Origin: a bacterium
GTDB lineage: Bacteria; UBA9089; JASEGY01
NCBI GenBank assembly: GCA_030019105.1
Contig: JASEGY010000266.1
Coordinates: 1 to 5,427 of the forward strand
DNA: 5,427 nucleotides
Reading direction: 5' to 3'
Shown: one piece after another, positions 1 to 5,371 of the stretch
Position numbering within the stretch: position 1 is the first letter of the stretch
Layout of the letters: each line of letters begins with the position of its first letter
Program-made: the position numbers and the translations under genes
The notes under the pieces: generated by a model
What the model was told of the DNA's origin: nothing
What the model saw: the letters and a program-made list of their open reading frames with translations, nothing else
The model's database searches: none

Positions 1-9
1 CGCGTGACC

Positions 10-42
10 AGAAACCAGGTTTCTTGAAGAAACCTGGTTTCT
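10..42. repeat. 33-bp nested palindrome, copy 1
   Basis: This is a perfect palindrome: two 16-nt arms (AGAAACCAGGTTTCTT and its complement) around one central G at 26. Each arm also contains its own 15-nt palindrome (AGAAACC, one base, GGTTTCT), so the DNA or RNA could fold as one long hairpin or as two small ones. An identical 33-bp copy lies at 2579-2611 inside the 103-bp element between hdrB and hdrA. It lies 40 nt past the mvhD stop. No T-tract follows it in the direction of transcription, so it is not a standard intrinsic terminator. The outer ends of a larger element, if any, cannot be seen because the window starts 9 nt away. Confidence 0.9.
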
Positions 43-70
43 ATCGCCCTGGTTTCTATCGCCCCGGTTT
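33..70. repeat. 15-bp tandem repeat attached to the palindrome
   Basis: The unit CCTGGTTTCTATCGC occurs exactly twice (33-47, 48-62) and is followed by a partial third copy with one change (63-70, CCCGGTTT). The first unit includes the right end of the 33-bp palindrome, so the array probably arose by duplication of that edge. The copy at 2579-2611 has no such array. The array ends 12 nt before the mvhD stop codon. Confidence 0.85.
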
Positions 71-82
71 TGGGATAGGCAC

Positions 83-538
83 TTAATAACTTGCCTCTGC
101 CTTTAATGACTCCTTCAAGGGGAGCGGCTCCAGCTTCAACGGTCCTAATTGGCGCACATGCTCCACCATCTCGTTACAGACCTTCTTTACCTTATCCCCC
201 TCAGAGGCGGATATCCATTCCAGTCTCAACCGCTTATCGTCAATGCCAAAATCCTTCAACACCTGTTTAAGCAGCTTGTAGCGGCGGAGGGCCTTGTAGT
301 TACCTTCCTGGTAGTGGCAGTCGCCGGGATGGCAGCCGCCGATGAGCACACCATCAGCCCCTTCTCTGAAGGCGGCCAGGATGAATTGTGGATCGACCCG
401 GCCCGAGCACATCAGACGAACCACCCTGATGTTGGGGGCATACTTCATCCGTGATATCCCGGCCAGGTCGGCCGCGGTGTAGGTGCACCAATTACAGAAA
501 AAGGCCACTATCTTCGGTTGAAATTCATTTTTAGACAT
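83..538 (-). CDS. mvhD: MvhD/FrhD-like [2Fe-2S] electron-transfer subunit of the Hdr complex
   Basis: The 151-residue product matches the MvhD/FlpD family, small cytosolic iron-sulfur proteins that carry electrons from a hydrogenase, formate dehydrogenase or similar donor to HdrA. Visible signatures are FFCNWCTY (Cys15, Cys18), MCSGRVDP (Cys44) and GGCHPGDCHY (Cys69, Cys74), the cysteine pattern that in this family binds a [2Fe-2S] cluster. The length is normal for the stand-alone form. The ATG at 538 lies inside the end of hdrA (8-nt overlap), a sign of translational coupling. The only ribosome binding site candidate is a G-run at 548-553, weaker than the AAGGAGG of the other genes, which supports coupling. 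No MvhA/MvhG hydrogenase or FdhAB gene is in view, so the electron donor is unknown. Family assignment is firm; the partner is not. Confidence 0.93.
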   Translation of the reverse strand: MSKNEFQPKIVAFFCNWCTYTAADLAGISRMKYAPNIRVVRLMCSGRVDPQFILAAFREGADGVLIGGCHPGDCHYQEGNYKALRRYKLLKQVLKDFGIDDKRLRLEWISASEGDKVKKVCNEMVEHVRQLGPLKLEPLPLKESLKAEASY

Positions 539-2522
539 AGCTCAACACCCCCCTGATCTCCTCGTAGATTTGTTTATCCAAAAACAGCTTCTGCCGGGCT
601 GCTCCCGATGGGCAGGTGGCCACACAGGTTCCACAGCCCTTGCAGAGGGCCTCGTTGATCATCGCTCTGGCCTTTTCGTCGTCAAAGCCGATCGCATTGT
701 AGGGACACTGACCACTGCAGGATTTGCACCCGGAACAAAGCTCTTCTTCTATCCAGGCGGTGTTGGGCTCCATTTCCACGTAACCCCTGTCGATGAGGGC
801 CAGGGCCTCGGCCGCGGCTGCGCCGGCCTGAGCCACACTATCAGGGATGTCCTTCGGACCCTGGCATGCCCCGGCTAAGAATACACCGTCGGTAAAGGTG
901 GAGACCGGAGCGAGTTTGGGATGGCGCTCCAGAAACCACCCTTCCGGGCTGCAACTGATGTTGAACCGGCGCCGCACCTCCTTCGCATCGGGCTGAGGCT
1001 CCAAACCCACCGAGAGAACCGCCATGTCAACCGGGATTCTTCGAACTACCCCGATCATGGTATCCTCAACCCTGATGACCAGCTTGCCCTCCTCTTCGGG
1101 AGTCATGGCCCAGTCGGTGATGGCCGCGACACGTCCCCGGACCGGTCGCATACCCTCTTGGAGAAGCCGCTCGTAAAACTCCTCATAACCCTTGCCCGGC
1201 GTCCTCATATCGATATAGAAATTGTAAACATGGGCGCCCGTCCGCTCCTCGATAAGGTGGGCTAATTTAAGGGAGTACATACAACAGACCCTGGAACACC
1301 AGACATTGGTCTTCTTGTCCCGCGACCCTACACAGTGGACGATACCAACGGTCTGCGGGACCTGGCCGCTCTTCGTGGTCAGTTCGCCGCTGGTGGGGCC
1401 GGCAGAATTGAGCAGCCTTTCGATCTCAAGGCTGGTATAGACCTCAGGGTAGAACCCGTAGCCATACTGGGGCAGACGGTTGGTGGGATCAAAGGCCTTG
1501 AAGCCGGTAGCCAGGATAATGGCCCCAACATCCAGCTCAGAGATTTCTTCCTTTTGCTCGAAGTCAATAGCCTTCCGGTCGCAGGCCTCCAGGCAGGTTT
1601 GTTTACACTTGCCCTTCTTCAGGTAGAGACAGGTCTCGGGGTCGACAAGAACCACCTGGGGTGTGGCCTGGGGAAAGGGGATGTAGACCGGCTTCCGTTT
1701 GCCCAGCCCGAGGTTGTACTCGTCAGGAAATTTGGCTTCCTTGTACACACAGCTTTCGATGCACTCCAGACACCCCACACAGAGGTCTTCCTTGATATAC
1801 CTTGGGTTCTTCTTCACCTTCACCTTGAAGTTACCCACATAACCATGTACCTCGGCAACCTCGGACAGGGTCATCATCTCGATGTTGGGATGTGATTTGA
1901 CCATGGACATCTTGGGGGTGAGGATACAAGCGGAGCAGTCCAGGGTGGGAAAGGTCTTGTCGAATTTGGCCATGTGCCCGCCGATGGTAGGCTCCCGCTC
2001 TACCAGGTAAACCTTCTTGCCGGCGTCGGCCATGGTCAGGGCGGCCTGGATACCGGCGATACCGCCGCCGACCACGAGCACGTTGGGGTTGACCGGAACC
2101 TTCTCCCGGGTCAGGGGTTCGTGAAAAGCTACCCGCCGGACTGCGCCGGCCACCAGCGCCTTAGACTTTGAAGTGGCCTCCCCCTCATCCTCGGTAACCC
2201 AGCTAACGTGCTCCCGGATGTTAGCCATCTGGAAAAGGAACTCATTCTGCCCCCCCTCGGCTGTCACCCGCCTGAAGGTGGACTCGTGCATAAGGGGCGA
2301 GCAGGAGGCGACCACGATGCGATTAAGATTATGCTCCTTCATATCGGCCCGGATCAACTCCTGACCCGGATCAGAACATAAATATTTATACTCACTGGCT
2401 ACCACCACATGGGGCAGACCCCTGGCGAATTCCACCACTTCCTTGACATTTACCCTGGAAGCGATGTTGATCCCGCAATGGCAGACATAAACGCCAATTC
2501 TTGGAGTTTCAGTCGCAGTCAT
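531..2522 (-). CDS. hdrA: HdrA-like FAD and iron-sulfur subunit, electron bifurcation centre
   Basis: The 663-residue product has the full bacterial/archaeal HdrA architecture. The N-terminal domain (about 1-140) starts with VCHCG (Cys14, Cys16) and has further cysteines at 49 and 74. The FAD-binding Rossmann motif GGGIAG is at 152-157, followed by IGGHMAKFDKTFPT and DCSAC (195-199). An inserted ferredoxin-like part holds Cys248/251/254/258 and Cys298/306/310/314. The C-terminal 2x[4Fe-4S] domain has Cys596/599/602/606 and Cys627/630/633/637. HdrA takes electrons from MvhD and, in characterised complexes, bifurcates them between HdrB and ferredoxin. All expected cysteines are encoded as Cys, with no in-frame TGA. 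ATG 2522 is preceded by GGAGG at 2532-2536 with 9-nt spacing. It follows hdrB across the 103-bp palindromic element and overlaps mvhD by 8 nt. It is distinguished from QmoA/QmoB by its full length and C-terminal ferredoxin domain. Disulfide specificity cannot be read from the sequence. Confidence 0.96.
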   Translation of the reverse strand: MTATETPRIGVYVCHCGINIASRVNVKEVVEFARGLPHVVVASEYKYLCSDPGQELIRADMKEHNLNRIVVASCSPLMHESTFRRVTAEGGQNEFLFQMANIREHVSWVTEDEGEATSKSKALVAGAVRRVAFHEPLTREKVPVNPNVLVVGGGIAGIQAALTMADAGKKVYLVEREPTIGGHMAKFDKTFPTLDCSACILTPKMSMVKSHPNIEMMTLSEVAEVHGYVGNFKVKVKKNPRYIKEDLCVGCLECIESCVYKEAKFPDEYNLGLGKRKPVYIPFPQATPQVVLVDPETCLYLKKGKCKQTCLEACDRKAIDFEQKEEISELDVGAIILATGFKAFDPTNRLPQYGYGFYPEVYTSLEIERLLNSAGPTSGELTTKSGQVPQTVGIVHCVGSRDKKTNVWCSRVCCMYSLKLAHLIEERTGAHVYNFYIDMRTPGKGYEEFYERLLQEGMRPVRGRVAAITDWAMTPEEEGKLVIRVEDTMIGVVRRIPVDMAVLSVGLEPQPDAKEVRRRFNISCSPEGWFLERHPKLAPVSTFTDGVFLAGACQGPKDIPDSVAQAGAAAAEALALIDRGYVEMEPNTAWIEEELCSGCKSCSGQCPYNAIGFDDEKARAMINEALCKGCGTCVATCPSGAARQKLFLDKQIYEEIRGVLSYV

Positions 2523-2527
2523 TTTTT

Positions 2528-2539
2528 CCTCCCTCCTTT
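2528..2539 (-). promoter_or_regulatory. hdrA ribosome binding site
   Basis: On the minus strand this reads AAAGGAGGGAGG, ending 5 nt before the ATG at 2522. The best Shine-Dalgarno core (GGAGG at 2532-2536) has 9-nt spacing. Its upstream edge overlaps the left TTTAAAAC repeat (2537-2544) that flanks the 103-bp element. The insertion therefore landed exactly between the hdrB stop and this site without damaging it. Confidence 0.8.
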
Positions 2540-2544
2540 AAAAC
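2537..2544. repeat. Target-site duplication TTTAAAAC, left copy
   Basis: This exact 8-bp direct repeat of 2648-2655 directly abuts the left terminal inverted repeat of the 103-bp element. Read on the minus strand (GTTTTAAA), it still contains the old hdrB stop codon, now at 2538-2540, 15 nt from the hdrA start. This supports a real insertion event. Confidence 0.8.
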
Positions 2545-2647
2545 GTATCTTCTCAATATTTCGGGGGTACTTCCGGGTAGAAACCAGGTTTCTTGAAGAA
2601 ACCTGGTTTCTGAGGCACTATCTTGCCCCGAGTTATTGAGAAGATAC
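2545..2647. mobile_element. 103-bp MITE-like palindromic element between hdrB and hdrA
   Basis: The element is bounded by perfect 14-bp terminal inverted repeats: GTATCTTCTCAATA at 2545-2558 and its complement at 2634-2647. Further inside, CGGGG (2562-2566) pairs with CCCCG (2626-2630). Its centre is the 33-bp perfect palindrome at 2579-2611. The whole unit could fold as one long interrupted hairpin with its axis near 2595-2596. It is flanked by 8-bp direct repeats (TTTAAAAC), the mark of transposase-mediated insertion. It encodes no protein, so it is a non-autonomous element needing a transposase supplied elsewhere. It lies within the transcribed operon and would appear in the mRNA as a stem-loop between hdrB and hdrA. 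No family name can be assigned from this sequence. Confidence 0.82.
2579..2611. repeat. 33-bp nested palindrome, copy 2
   Basis: This copy is identical over 33 bp to 10-42, and similarity stops at both edges. Here it forms the apex of the 103-bp element with its axis at 2595. The shared core with different surroundings suggests either that the core is a separate unit that spreads on its own, or that copy 1 belongs to a diverged element. Confidence 0.9.
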
Positions 2648-2655
2648 TTTAAAAC
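2648..2655. repeat. Target-site duplication TTTAAAAC, right copy
   Basis: This is the exact partner of 2537-2544, directly abutting the right terminal inverted repeat. It contains the current hdrB stop codon TAA (2649-2651). The duplication keeps the hdrB C-terminus unchanged. Confidence 0.8.
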
Positions 2656-3521
2656 AGCGTCTCAAGCGGCATGAAGGATTGTTTGAACCCTAACTTTGCC
2701 TCGTCTATTCCCAGGGCCTTGCCCATAATTTGAGTGAAATAGGCTACCGGAATCTCGGTCTCTCCCGGTTGATCGCCCTTTTGCTTCAGTTTTTCCTGGA
2801 AGCACTCCAGATTGAACTGGCACAGGGAGCAAGCGGTAGTAATGATATCCGCCCCCCGCCTTTTGGCCTCCTTGATGAGGATGCGGCTCAGGCTGAGCGC
2901 ATCGTCCGAAACGGTCGCGGACAGGCTGCCGCCGCAGCATCTGGTCTTTAACGACCAGTTTACCGGCTCGGCGCCAAGCGCCTTTATTATGTTGTCCATG
3001 GTCATTGGCTGGTGCTGGTCATCGAATTCAGCGTATGGCCTGACTATCTGACAACCATAATAACAGGCCACTTTTAGCCCGGCTAATTTGTTTTTGACTC
3101 TCTTTTCGATCACTTCCAACCCAATGTCGTTGGCAAACACATCCAGGGGGTGACGGATATTAACCGTACCCTTGTAGGTCAGGTTCCCCGCCTTCAAAGC
3201 CCTCTTGACCTGGAGGCCGACCCTGGCCGGGTAATCCTGGATGGAGTGGCAGGTTTTATTAAGGACCAGATAACAGGCCGCGCACGGGGCGACCAACTCC
3301 GCCTTTTCTCCCCCCTGCTCTTCAGCGAGAGCTAAGTTGCGGGCGGCTAAGGCAAAGGCCTTCATCTGATCCACGGCCGAGTAGGCCGTAGCCCCACAGC
3401 AGTTCCAGTCGTTAACTTCCTCTATCTCCTCTTCCAGGGCATTGAACACGGCCAGCAGCGAGTCCTCGTAAGGCTTGCCGGTGACCTTCAGCGAACAGCC
3501 GGGATAGTAAAGATATTTCAT
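2649..3521 (-). CDS. hdrB: HdrB-like subunit with two CCG (noncubane cluster) domains
   Basis: The 290-residue product matches HdrB, the catalytic disulfide-reducing subunit. The first cysteine-rich motif uses Cys9 (YYPGCS), Cys41-Cys42 (WNCCGAT) and Cys80/Cys83 (PCAACY). The second uses Cys153 or Cys157 (CYYGCQ), Cys195-Cys196 (TRCCGGS) and Cys231/Cys234 (ACSLCQ). In HdrB structures these motifs hold two noncubane [4Fe-4S] clusters at the active site, and both are intact here. Length is typical of stand-alone HdrB. ATG 3521 overlaps the hdrC stop as ATGA (4 nt), with AAGGAGGT 9 nt upstream. The TAA stop lies within the TTTAAAAC repeat at the edge of the 103-bp element. The natural substrate in a bacterium without coenzyme M/B is unknown. 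A role in reducing another disulfide, or in an assimilatory or respiratory sulfur route, is possible. Confidence 0.95.
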   Translation of the reverse strand: MKYLYYPGCSLKVTGKPYEDSLLAVFNALEEEIEEVNDWNCCGATAYSAVDQMKAFALAARNLALAEEQGGEKAELVAPCAACYLVLNKTCHSIQDYPARVGLQVKRALKAGNLTYKGTVNIRHPLDVFANDIGLEVIEKRVKNKLAGLKVACYYGCQIVRPYAEFDDQHQPMTMDNIIKALGAEPVNWSLKTRCCGGSLSATVSDDALSLSRILIKEAKRRGADIITTACSLCQFNLECFQEKLKQKGDQPGETEIPVAYFTQIMGKALGIDEAKLGFKQSFMPLETLF

Positions 3522-4144
3522 CCGTGGACCACCTCCTTAGCGCCCTCTTTGATCAACTCCATCTCGCTTCCGGCCGCATCCAGGATTTTCCTCAGCTCAG
3601 CGGGGTCTGCTATCTTTTCCGTCTTGAGGCTCATCCGTTTTTTAGCGAACATCTTCATCCCTATTCCGGCTATCTTCAAGGCATCGCCCACGGCCATGCT
3701 CTTCATGTAAAGGTTCATCATGAGCCAGCCCTCGCTGTTGCGGCCGTTTTTTTCCACCAGCTTGAAAAATTCCCCGGTCATCATGGGGCTCATCTTGAAC
3801 TCCTTCGGCCAGATATTCTCTCTGATCGCCTGCCGCTTGATGGCGTACATGATGTCTGTCAGCTTTATCTCCTTGGGGCACTCGACGGTGCAGGAGTAGC
3901 AGGACGAACATAACCAGATGGTATTGCTGCGCACCACCTCGTCCTTAAAGCCGGCTCGCGTCATGGCGATTATCCTTCTGGGCGTATACTCCATGTAAAC
4001 GCTTAAAGGACAGGTTCCGCTGCAGGTGCCGCACTGGATACAGTCGAAGATCCTTTCGCCGCCGGGAAACGACGCTATTTGATGAGCAAAGTTAAGGTCC
4101 AGGTCGGATTCATACTTTATCTGCCGATCAAATCTCTCACTCAT
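3518..4144 (-). CDS. hdrC: HdrC-like 2x[4Fe-4S] electron-relay subunit
   Basis: The 208-residue soluble protein has two classic [4Fe-4S] ligand sets: Cys35/38/41/45 (CIQCGTCSGTCP) and Cys79/82/85/89 (CSSCYSCTVECP). YTPRRIIAMTRAGF lies between them, the usual HdrC spacing. HdrC relays electrons from HdrA to the HdrB clusters. The C-terminal part (about 120-208) is helical and charged, without membrane segments, so this is the cytosolic HdrC rather than the DsrM/HdrE-linked membrane form. ATG 4144 has AAGGAGG at 4151-4157 with 6-nt spacing. The TGA stop overlaps the hdrB start by 4 nt, indicating coupled translation. Upstream lies the 145-bp heptamer element, whose removal would place this start 16 nt after the CBS-gene stop. 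It therefore most likely belongs to the same transcript as the two regulatory genes. Confidence 0.94.
   Translation of the reverse strand: MSERFDRQIKYESDLDLNFAHQIASFPGGERIFDCIQCGTCSGTCPLSVYMEYTPRRIIAMTRAGFKDEVVRSNTIWLCSSCYSCTVECPKEIKLTDIMYAIKRQAIRENIWPKEFKMSPMMTGEFFKLVEKNGRNSEGWLMMNLYMKSMAVGDALKIAGIGMKMFAKKRMSLKTEKIADPAELRKILDAAGSEMELIKEGAKEVVHG
3531..3538 (-). promoter_or_regulatory. hdrB ribosome binding site inside hdrC
   Basis: AAGGAGGT on the minus strand lies within the last codons of hdrC with 9-nt spacing to ATG 3521. It confirms the chosen hdrB start and allows independent re-initiation as well as coupling through the ATGA overlap. Confidence 0.8.
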
Positions 4145-4150
4145 AAGCAG

Positions 4151-4157
4151 CCTCCTT
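4151..4157 (-). promoter_or_regulatory. hdrC ribosome binding site
   Basis: AAGGAGG on the minus strand with 6-nt spacing to ATG 4144 fixes the hdrC start. It is preceded by an A-run and then by the TTATTC repeat that flanks the 145-bp element, so the insertion spared the site by only a few bases. Confidence 0.8.
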
Positions 4158-4160
4158 TTT

Positions 4161-4166
4161 TTATTC
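4161..4166. repeat. Target-site duplication TTATTC, left copy
   Basis: This exact 6-bp direct repeat of 4312-4317 directly abuts the left 10-bp inverted repeat of the heptamer element. On the minus strand (GAATAA) it preserves the last codon boundary and stop of the CBS gene as they were before insertion. Confidence 0.75.
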
Positions 4167-4174
4167 GTAAGCGT

Positions 4175-4231
<57 letters not shown>

Positions 4232-4237
4232 AGAATG

Positions 4238-4300
4238 TGATCCCTGATCCCTGATCCCTGATCCCTGATCCCTGACCCCTGATACCTGACGGCTGACACC
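4238..4300. repeat. Nine TGATCCC-type heptamers (right arm)
   Basis: The five units next to the loop are identical TGATCCC copies, and the four outer units vary (TGACCCC, TGATACC, TGACGGC, TGACACC). The gradient from perfect inside to degenerate outside suggests that expansion occurs near the hairpin loop. Confidence 0.92.
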
Positions 4301-4311
4301 CGAACGCTTAC

Positions 4312-4317
4312 TTATTC
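4312..4317. repeat. Target-site duplication TTATTC, right copy
   Basis: Partner of 4161-4166, directly abutting the right inverted repeat. Its first three bases are the TAA stop codon of the CBS gene in complement (4312-4314), so the insertion junction coincides with the gene end. Confidence 0.75.
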
Positions 4318-4695
4318 CTTAGCCATGCCGGCCACAATATCGCTTGCGGCTAAAACTCCTACGGCCGCATCCTTTCCCATTACCAAAAGCCGATGATACT
4401 TCAATTCAGTCATTATCTTAGCTGCCGCTACTACTGATGCCTCCGGAATGATACTCTCCACATAAGAAGACATTACGTCTTCCGCCGTCAGCTTTTCTAT
4501 GTCCTCCTCAATATGCTTGATGATATCTGTCTCTGAGATTATCCCCCTTGTTTCCCCTCCTGAAGTAATAACAGCTACGGCGTGAATCTTATTTTCGGAT
4601 AGAACCTGAGCTACCTTCTTGACAGAGTCCTTTAAACTAACCGTAACGACACCTCTATTCATGATGTCCCTTACCTTTTTTTGTTTGATACCCAT
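4312..4695 (-). CDS. Two-CBS-domain protein, probable nucleotide-sensing regulator
   Basis: The product is 127 residues from ATG 4695. It consists of two CBS motifs in tandem: the first starts VRDIMNRGVVTVSLKDSV and ends GIISETDIIKHI, the second starts AEDVMSSYVESIIPEASV and ends GVLAASDIVAGM. Together they make one Bateman module with nothing else attached. CBS pairs commonly bind AMP, ADP, ATP or S-adenosylmethionine and report energy state to a partner protein. An in-frame ATG at 4713 was not chosen, because AAGGAGG (4702-4708) lies inside that extension and sits 6 nt before ATG 4695. The gene follows the receiver/GcvH-like gene by 37 nt, and before the 145-bp insertion would have been 16 nt from hdrC, so it probably acts on the Hdr complex or its expression. 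Ligand and partner are inference. Confidence 0.9.
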   Translation of the reverse strand: MGIKQKKVRDIMNRGVVTVSLKDSVKKVAQVLSENKIHAVAVITSGGETRGIISETDIIKHIEEDIEKLTAEDVMSSYVESIIPEASVVAAAKIMTELKYHRLLVMGKDAAVGVLAASDIVAGMAKE

Positions 4696-4701
4696 CTTTA
4701 A

Positions 4702-4708
4702 CCTCCTT
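4702..4708 (-). promoter_or_regulatory. Ribosome binding site deciding the CBS-gene start
   Basis: AAGGAGG on the minus strand with 6-nt spacing to ATG 4695. The longer reading frame starting at 4713 would translate through this site, so the shorter start is preferred. Confidence 0.78.
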
Positions 4709-4716
4709 TTCATATT

Positions 4717-4730
4717 CCTGGTGCCTGGTG
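4717..4730. repeat. Short heptamer doublet CCTGGTG x2
   Basis: Two perfect adjacent 7-nt units (4717-4723, 4724-4730) lie in the 37-nt gap between the receiver/GcvH-like gene and the CBS gene. The 7-nt unit length matches that of the 145-bp element, though its sequence differs. It may be a remnant or seed of a similar array, or chance. Confidence 0.6.
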
Positions 4731-4732
4731 AC

Positions 4733-5371
4733 TTACCGACCGAGGCACTGCACCAGATTCTCTAAATCCTCTTTAAGGTCGGCCGGTTTTACCCTGATAA
4801 GCCAACCTTCTCCACGGGGATATTCATTCGCCAGCAAGCAATCTTTATTTACGGCCTCATTCACTTCGATTGCCTTGCCCGTGACAGGTGACCACAGTTT
4901 GTGAATATGCAGGCCGCTTGATGTAATATAGGCACAAACATCTCCTTGCCGGACTTCGTCACCCTCATAAGGGAGGTCTATATTGATTATCTCACCGGCT
5001 GTTTTCCGAAACATATCTTCCATTCCTATTCTAACATTGCCGTCCCTTTCTATCCTGGCCCAGGCATGCTCCGGGATGCAGTAGAGGTCGCCTTCCTTCT
5101 CAAACACCCCCTCCCCTCTTTCTCCTTCGACCTCTCTTTCCTTGTAAATACGGGTTCTTTTCAGGGCTCTGATAGTCACACTGGTTAGTTCTTCAGGGGT
5201 AAAAGGCCTGGGGAGGTAATCAAAGGCGCCTGATTTTATCATCTGAACCGCCGTCTTTATGGTAGGATAACCTGTCATCGTTATCACACTGATTTCGGGC
5301 CGCTGTTCTTTAACCATCCGTAAAAGGTCCATATCTTCACCAACCGGCCCCATCATATCCGTGATTATCAC
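4733..5371 (-). CDS. 5'-truncated receiver domain fused to a GcvH-like domain lacking the lipoyl lysine
   Basis: The 212-residue frame begins at GTG 5371 in the middle of a response-regulator receiver. IITDMMGP carries the phosphoacceptor Asp5, and MTGYPTIKTAV (Thr33) and GAFDYLPRPF follow. The usual receiver N-terminus (about 50 residues with the acidic pocket) is missing, and the conserved Lys of the LPKPF motif is Arg55. After a charged linker (about 78-93) comes a GcvH-like hammerhead fold: PEHAWARIE, GDEVRQGDVCAY, SPVTGKAIEVNEAV and GEGWLIRVKPAD (94-200). The lipoylation segment reads SSGLHIHKLWSP, with Gly153/Leu154 where Lys is expected. An upstream in-frame stop is at 5417-5419, and no ribosome binding site precedes the GTG, unlike its neighbours. 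It is either a pseudogene broken at the 5' side or a degenerate but expressed protein. Domain calls are secure; the functional state is uncertain. Confidence 0.8.
   Translation of the reverse strand: MIITDMMGPVGEDMDLLRMVKEQRPEISVITMTGYPTIKTAVQMIKSGAFDYLPRPFTPEELTSVTIRALKRTRIYKEREVEGERGEGVFEKEGDLYCIPEHAWARIERDGNVRIGMEDMFRKTAGEIINIDLPYEGDEVRQGDVCAYITSSGLHIHKLWSPVTGKAIEVNEAVNKDCLLANEYPRGEGWLIRVKPADLKEDLENLVQCLGR

Noticed and set aside
10..42. Rho-independent terminator after mvhD
   Set aside because: The stem is strong, but no U-tract follows in the minus-strand transcript, and the identical sequence occurs inside the operon between hdrB and hdrA, where termination would separate the subunits. 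A weak attenuating effect is not excluded.
149..454. 101-codon open frame on the plus strand
   Set aside because: Antisense to the cysteine-rich core of mvhD; no family features.
1335..1895. 186-codon open frame on the plus strand
   Set aside because: It lies wholly antisense to hdrA, whose protein is strongly family-like throughout. No ribosome binding site or recognisable domain; an overlap artefact of GC-rich third positions.
1924..1938. Selenocysteine in the HdrA DCSAC motif
   Set aside because: Some HdrA proteins carry Sec in this region, but both cysteine positions here are ordinary Cys codons, and the frame has no internal TGA.
3524..3913. 129-codon open frame on the plus strand
   Set aside because: Antisense to hdrC, with a composition expected of a complementary-strand shadow and no recognisable motif.
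4696..4713. Longer CBS protein starting at ATG 4713
   Set aside because: The extra six codons contain the AAGGAGG ribosome binding site that serves ATG 4695.
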